From Lonicera japonica (Eukaryota > Streptophyta > Magnoliopsida > Dipsacales > Caprifoliaceae): a DNA stretch of 64,000 nucleotides. The notes beneath the pieces were generated by a model. It saw only the letters and a list, made by a program, of their open reading frames with translations, had not been told where the DNA came from and did no database searches. Below are positions 58,927-64,000 of the stretch, in pieces (the stretch's first letter is position 1; every line of letters begins with the position of its first letter). Location of the stretch: the NCBI GenBank assembly GCA_021464415.1, contig CM038469.1:23641901-23705900 (forward strand), in the 5' to 3' direction. Made by a program: the position numbers and the translations under genes.

Positions 58927-60378
58927 TCAGCTGCAGCACCGCAGAGCATCACCCTTCTTCTCATATATATTTGCCTCTAGCTCAGGAGTCACATTGATCT
59001 CTGAGGGAGGAACTTCGAGATCCTCAAGCTCTTCGGCCTTCTGCAGAGCTAACTCCTTGCACTTGTAAAAGCTGGTCATGAATGAATCAGAAATCTTCAA
59101 GAGAAGGCCCTCAGAACCGCATAATTCTTCAATGGCCTGAGCTCTTACTACAGGAAATGACTCTCTCAGCTCCTTCAACTCTTTCTCCAAGTCAGAAAGT
59201 TGAGCCTGGGTACCCCTCAGTGTCGCTTCAGCATTTTCCCTGCCCTTGCGCTCTAGGTCTACGATTTTTTTGGCCATCTCCAAGACAGGCCCAGTAGCAT
59301 AAAGCTCCCTCCTGACTTGAATCAGATCGAATTTGAAGCCAAATGCCTCATGCTTCTTGGCCTCGAGCTCCTTCGACAGAGCCTTGTACTCAGACTCCAT
59401 GCGATTGAACATGTCATTGAAGCTACTGATCCTATTCTTTAGGCCCTCAGCTTCAACTAAAACTCCTGTAACCTGTGCAGACAAGGCTTTCTTGTCTTCC
59501 TCAGCCCTCTATAATTCGCTCTTTGCAATGTGGAGCTCTTGTTGTATTTTTGTAAGCTCTTCCTGGAGAGCTGAGTTGCCTATAGATCTTGACCATTCTT
59601 CAGCCAAATGAAGGGCGGAGTAGAAGAGGTTTATGGCTATCAAAAGGACGAAGATAATTAGTACCAGAGGTATCAAAGTATAGAATTTAGGACAGAGTGG
59701 ATAGCTAAAAGGCGTGCGTGGGTACCTGACTCATATGGAGGCCGAACGAATTGGCCATGGAGGTCGTTCCTTTCTCCCTGACTTACTCCAAAACGGCTTG
59801 GGGCAAGGGAAGAAGGGTGAAGCCCTTTATGAAGAAGGCAGAACCATCTTGTTAGTTGGACTCTGGTACGTGCCCCTCAACCCCATGGGTGCTAATTTAA
59901 TCAGGGGTAGCCTTGAACCTTATTACGGCATCCTCCTCCCTGCCAGTAGCATCTTGTTTGCAATCAACATTCGTCGCAGCAGGGCTCTGGGCACTGGTCG
60001 TTTGGGCCTCTATCTTCTCCAAAATTATTTTCTCTGGGTTAAGAAGCTACAAACCCTCAATGGGAGCGTTCACCAGGTCCACCCAAGTATGGACATCTTC
60101 TAGGCGAAAACCACTTGTGGGAATAGGGGCTTCAATAGATTTAATTTGGGGTCCTTGGATGGAGCTGTAATACCCTCCAGGTCCCCTCTAGGTCATTTAG
60201 ACCTCTTAAAAGGGGGCAAACCTCTAGTCAAGGCACTCCTCTTCTTGGTAGCCTTGTTAATATCCACTTTGAAGGACTATTCTAAAACAAAAAAATGGGT
60301 CACAAATAGAGCTTAGCTCCTTATACACTTTGACAAAAAAAAAGGGGGGACAAAAACTTACTTTTCTTAGGTACCACA
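58927..60378 (-). pseudogene. Spliced antisense coiled-coil gene of Tat element 2, truncated
   Basis: An antisense gene between pol and the missing 3' LTR. The last exon (59636-58927) encodes ALHLAEEWSRSIG, EELTKIQQELHIAKSEL, a TAG near 59511, then a 185-residue frame from Met 59484 rich in heptad Leu/Glu/Lys (ELEAKKHEAFGFKFDLIQVR, QLSDLEKELKELRESFP), a predicted coiled coil. It ends in acidic PELEANIYEKKGD. Two short GT-AG introns are visible: 59637-59725 and 60282-60361, the latter with a GTAAGT donor and a T-rich acceptor tract. Upstream exonic sequence carries a basic KATKKRSALTRG-type segment. The copia insertion at 60379 removes the N-terminal part. Extra antisense ORFs are known in Tat-lineage elements; this product's function is unknown. 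Confidence 0.75.
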
Positions 60379-61851
60379 TGATGGAGACATAAATACAGGA
60401 TCGTTTGATATTGCGTATAGATTGAACAAAAAAAAACTTTTGCTAAAACCCTATAAGAATAAAGAGATTTCACCTTTGTGGATCATGTAGAGGATCCATA
60501 TGAGGAGACTAGGGTTTGAAAGCATCAGATTACAATTTTGTCAGATTTTTTTTAATTCTCGCTGGGCTGCGAAAATTGATTGTTTTCGCCATCGAAACGA
60601 CCTCTGATGGTCCTGATTTTACGCGAAAAAAAGTAACTTTGCGTTCCGAACGACATATCCAAAAATCAGCCCGATCCAACGGTGCGATCAAAAGTTACGA
60701 TTAATTTACGACTGCTGTGCCGAAAACCTAAAGATCTTCTATCGTATTCCTTTCGCCATCAAATCTAGCACCAAGTGTGGGCTACGGTATCACCAAGATT
60801 TTCTCCTCTCTCAATAAAACAAACCCTAACTCATAAGAATTATTGTTATCTTGAGAAGAGACAAGGCCAGCGTATATATAAGGCTACGATAGGGACCTTA
60901 AGGAGAAATAAGTATTTGGGCTTCCTATGGAAAGTTGGAATCCTAATTCCACTATGAATTAGTTCCTTCCATAAATTATAATTCACACCACTAAAGAATT
61001 ATAATTGCACTCCCGTCCTTATCTCAAAATTATATTTCGAGCTCCTTATTATTAAATACTTATTATTCTCCTCACGTTAAGATTACAGATAACCATCATT
61101 TAAATTAAATTACCGACAACTATATTTAAATGACTTCTTAATCCTTGAGCCTACCACTTAACTTATTTGACATATCGGATTAACATAATCCACCTGCAGG
61201 GTTTGACATGATCAAAACTTATAAGCTTCTCAAGGGGCTATCATCAATCCCTATACCGGGATGTGGATTCCGTCAATAATTAATATTCATCATATATATA
61301 GTATCGTCATCCAATTCACAAAGATTATTGATCCATAAATGAATCTCACTTTTAATGAGTCAAAACAACAAACACTACATATATATGTCTATTAATTATT
61401 TCAAGATTAAAAGCATAAGTAATCATAATAACCATGGGATTTTAAATTGTTTTATATAGTTAGTATAAAAACAATTAACCCAAAGTGGTCCTATTCAATA
61501 CACACAAAGTGTACTAGCACAACGAGTTAAAACTATACCGTTTCCTGTAGTTAAGATAAACTACTAAAACTTGTGCTACAATCCTACCGATGGGTGTCCA
61601 ATTCCATCTAAGACTGTGAACCACTAAACTTATATTCCACAAGAACTGATGATAAGATCTTCTGTGTGTAAGCTATACTCTACACGCCAAATCATCTACT
61701 ATATGGAATAAAAGACACACATGCATAATATTTAAATAAATAATACAATGCAACCATTGCCCATACAGATTCTCATTAAAATAGCAAAACCAAGTTTATA
61801 ACATATCCAAACCAACAAGAAAATTATGGCTTTTAGTATATCACTCTAACA
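60379..61851 (-). mobile_element. 3' LTR of the minus-strand copia element
   Basis: TGTTAGAGTGATATAC ... TATTTATGTCTCCATCA on the minus strand, 1,473 bp. The polypurine tract and pol lie to its right and the Tat antisense gene to its left, so it is the 3' LTR of an element inserted into the Tat copy. The left flank is CCACA; the partner duplication is outside the window. Interior blocks match the copies at 55274 and 25270. Confidence 0.92.
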
Positions 61852-61866
61852 ATCTCCCTCTTAGAC
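61852..61866 (-). promoter_or_regulatory. Polypurine tract of the copia element
   Basis: On the minus strand it reads AGTCTAAGAGGGAGAT immediately before the 3' LTR start TGTTAGAG. This is a typical plus-strand primer for copia. Confidence 0.85.
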
Positions 61867-62640
61867 TCAAAGCCATGTAGCTATGCATCTCACTCCCATT
61901 CCCTCAACGTGAACACTCTATGTGTTTTCCCTTCTTATGAATCATCGGCTCTTTCGAGTTCGCAACCGTTTCACTATTATCAAAATAAAGTGAAATAGCT
62001 TATAACGCTGAAGGTGCCACATCTAGATTCATATGGAAGTTCCTGAGCCAAACCGCTGCCTTAGCTGCTTTTAAAGCAGCCACATATTCAGCTTTCATGG
62101 CGGAGTCAACAATGCCTGACTGCTTGATACTCCTCCAACCAATGACTCCACCTCTTAGAGTAAATACATAACCTGAAGTTGACTTTCTGAAATTCTAACT
62201 TCTGACTAAAAATCCTTGTCTATGTATCCAACAGGTACTAGATTGTTTGCCTGGTAAACCAACATAAAAACTTGAGTCCTATTAAGGTACTTAAGTATAT
62301 GTTTTACCACAATCCAGTGTTCTTTCCCTGGATTAGACTGATATCTGCTAACCATATCAATGGTAAAGCAAATGTCTGGTCTAGTACACAATATAACATA
62401 CATGAGGCTTCCCACTGCCGAAGCATAAGGAACTCCCCTTATCTTCTCTATCTCATCATGTGTCTTATGACATTAATCTTGGATAGAGTGATTCCATACC
62501 TAAAAAAAAAAAAGAAACCCTTTCTTGGAATCTTGTATACTAACTCTGGCAAGAATTGTATCGACGTAAGTACTTTGGATAAGCCTAACATCCTATTTTT
62601 CCAATCTCGTATAAGCTTAATACCAAGGATGTGACTGGCT
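61867..62640 (-). pseudogene. Ty1/copia RNase H and C-terminal pol
   Basis: This is the 3' end of the polyprotein. 62415-62206 encodes MGSLMYVILCTRPDICFTID, then VSRYQSNPGKEHWIVVKHIL and KYLNRTQVFMLVYQANN, the conserved region joining RT to RNase H. A stop and frame change follow at about 62203. NFRKSTSGYVFTLRGGVIGW and SAMKAEYVAALKAAKAAVWL continue RNase H; Lys replaces the usual Glu in the 's.mEAEYvA' motif. Further stops occur toward the polypurine tract. The gene is not functional. Confidence 0.9.
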
Positions 62641-63400
62641 TCTCATAAGCCCTTCATATCGAACTGACTTGTTAACCATACCCTCACTGAAGATAATATT
62701 CACGTATCGCTTCCAATAAGTAAGATATTATCCACATACAATACCTAGAATACCACCGCGCTTCGGCTGCGCCTTTTGTACACACAAAACTCATCTGAAC
62801 ATTGATCAAAACCAAAAAATTTGATTTCATGGTCAAAACAGATGTTCCAAGATCTAGACACTTGCTTAAGCCTATAAATGGGCTTCTTCAGCTTGCACAA
62901 CATGTGCTCTTGGCCCTTTGCTATGAATCCTTCTGGTTGCATCATAGATGCTTTTATCAAGACTTCCATTAAGAAAATCTGTCTTGACATCCGCTTGCCA
63001 AATCTCGTAATTAAGATGAGCCACAATGGATAAGAGAATCTGAATAGACTTTGGCATGGCTACTGGCAAAAAGGTTTCATCATAATCGATCCCCTTCTTT
63101 CTGAGTGATCCCTTTTAGTAACAAGCCTTAATTTAAGCCCGTCTAATCCTCTCTATCTCTTATATACCCACTTGCATCCGATAGGTTTTATCCCTTCGGG
63201 TGGTTTTATAAGATCCCAGACTTTGTTAGAGTACATGGACTCTATTTCAGATTTCATAACCCTTTGCCATTTTCTGTATCTTTATCTTGAAGTACTTCAT
63301 TGTAGTTAAAAATGGTTCGTTTCTTATTCATCAGGGACCTTGTCATAAGACTCTCCCAAGAACATAAAACGACCAAGTTAACGAACAACCCTCCCACTAC
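62641..63400 (-). pseudogene. Ty1/copia reverse transcriptase with YVDN catalytic site
   Basis: The RT domain reads right to left: WQADVKTDFLNGSLDKSIY, then after a shift MMQPEGFIAKGQEHMLCKL, KKPIYRLKQVSRSWNICFD and GFDQCSDEFCVYKR. A TAG interrupts just before VLYVDNILLIGSDT, where the catalytic YVDD has become YVDN (GAT to AAT). Near 63200 'kPPEGIKPIGCKWVYK' type sequence marks the N-terminal edge of the domain. Both the stop and the active-site change inactivate it. Confidence 0.9.
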
Positions 63401-64000
63401 GACGAGGCACTACTTGTGTTTGTGTACATTGTGCAAATATTGAACATATTAACTCACTATCCACACGTTGTGCTGGTTCAAGAACCTATGTATTAGTGAT
63501 TTGTTCAAGATGTGCACAAGTATCGGCAATCCTCCCACTACGACTAGGTAATGGAATGTCGATATCCATTTACTGTGGTATTTCCTCTTGTACTAAAGGT
63601 ATAGACGAATTGTGCCCTGTTTTTCTTTCCTCTTATTTCCACTACAACAACATTACTTCTGGGCTTATGGTCTATGATATAATCCTCTTCTAAGAATCTG
63701 TCATTGATAACAATAACCTTAAATTCTCGAGGATTATAAAATAAACCACCATTGATTCATTTTGTACTAAAGGTATTTCCACTACAACAACATTACTTCT
63801 GGGCTTATGGTCTATGATATAATCCTCTTCTAAGAATCTGTCATTGATAACAATAACCTTAAATTCTCGAGGATTATAAAATAAACCACCATTGATTCAT
63901 TTTGGATACGTAACTAAGAAATACACTTCTATTCTTGATTCCAACAAATCTGCATTACCTTTCAGCACATGTGCTGGACTACCCCATACCCGAATATGCC
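63401..64000 (-). pseudogene. Ty1/copia integrase C-terminus and linker, with a tandem duplication
   Basis: The right edge encodes SPAHVLKGNADLLESR and a 'gYPK' motif, the end of copia integrase; the same motifs appear at 28790-28870. To its left lies the linker with FYNPRE.K-type sequence, present twice because of a 140-bp tandem duplication. The acidic, variable linker to RT continues to 63400 with stops. Integrase core and gag lie outside the window. Confidence 0.85.
63634..63904. repeat. 140-bp tandem duplication, copies matching over 131 bp
   Basis: The sequence starting 'tatttccactacaacaacat' at 63634 recurs at 63774. The two copies appear identical for 131 bases, to 'gattcattttg' at 63764 and 63904. 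A short 'tactaaaggtatttcc' lies between, and 'tgtactaaaggtat' also occurs upstream at 63590, a possible microhomology. The event is recent, since no differences are visible. Confidence 0.92.

Noticed and set aside
58927..59484. A host coiled-coil gene (kinesin- or myosin-tail like)
   Set aside because: Its position between Tat pol and the expected 3' LTR, on the antisense strand, with a stop upstream and loss of the 5' part to a copia insertion, fits an extra ORF of the Tat element better.

Overview
The window is a plant nuclear interval, most likely from a eudicot. It is almost entirely transposable-element DNA: nested and decayed LTR retrotransposons, solo LTRs, a short non-autonomous LTR element and MITEs. 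Only one convincing host gene is visible, a small two-CxxC protein of the GIR1/GIR2 (GL2-interacting repressor) type at 35596-35892. There are no operons, CRISPR arrays, rRNA genes or tRNA genes. All coding calls come from protein motifs read in fragments, because every retrotransposon gene here carries stops, frameshifts or catalytic-residue losses.

Layout. 1-4154: the 5' end of a minus-strand Ty3/gypsy chromovirus (pol start, protease, gag, primer-binding site, about 2.2 kb 5' LTR). 4155-10979: AT-rich repeats and LTR scraps. 10980-13684: two opposed LTR fragments, one holding a solo LTR of a short LTR element. 13700-15890: a minus-strand Tat-lineage gag relic. 15890-18952: two minus-strand gypsy LTRs. 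18953-28942: one plus-strand Ty1/copia pol gene cut into four pieces by three gypsy LTRs, two of them with perfect 5-bp target-site duplications (ATATT, CTTTC); the third LTR also holds a copia LTR. 28943-31113: LTR fragments and AT-rich DNA. 31114-32845: a complete 1.7-kb minus-strand short LTR element. 32846-38460: the least TE-like part, with a promoter-like segment, the GIR-like gene and three MITEs. 40572-44648: a truncated plus-strand Tat element. 44649-46780: a Reina-like chromovirus pol abutting it in frame. 46781-50045: a minus-strand Reina-like relic with an unrecognised duplicated coding segment. 50046-60378: a second, longer Tat element with gag, protease, RT, two RNase H regions, integrase, a repeat-bearing 3' UTR and a spliced antisense gene encoding a coiled-coil protein. 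It is interrupted by a copia solo LTR. 60379-64000: the 3' LTR and pol (RNase H, RT, end of integrase) of a minus-strand copia element running off the window.

How the parts relate. The same few families recur, so copies can be compared inside the window. The gypsy LTR family (ends near TGTAAYACCC and GGGGCMTCACA) appears at least nine times, the copia LTR three times and the short-element LTR three times. Target duplications and reading-frame continuity across insertions give a relative order of events: copia pol first, then gypsy LTRs into it, then a copia LTR into a gypsy LTR. The most unusual signal is a short palindromic segment at a comparable place in the gypsy LTRs whose sequence differs from copy to copy. 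Other points of interest are a spliced antisense gene in the Tat element, a short LTR element whose interior matches a copia LTR, and a GIR-like gene that lacks the expected EAR repression motif.
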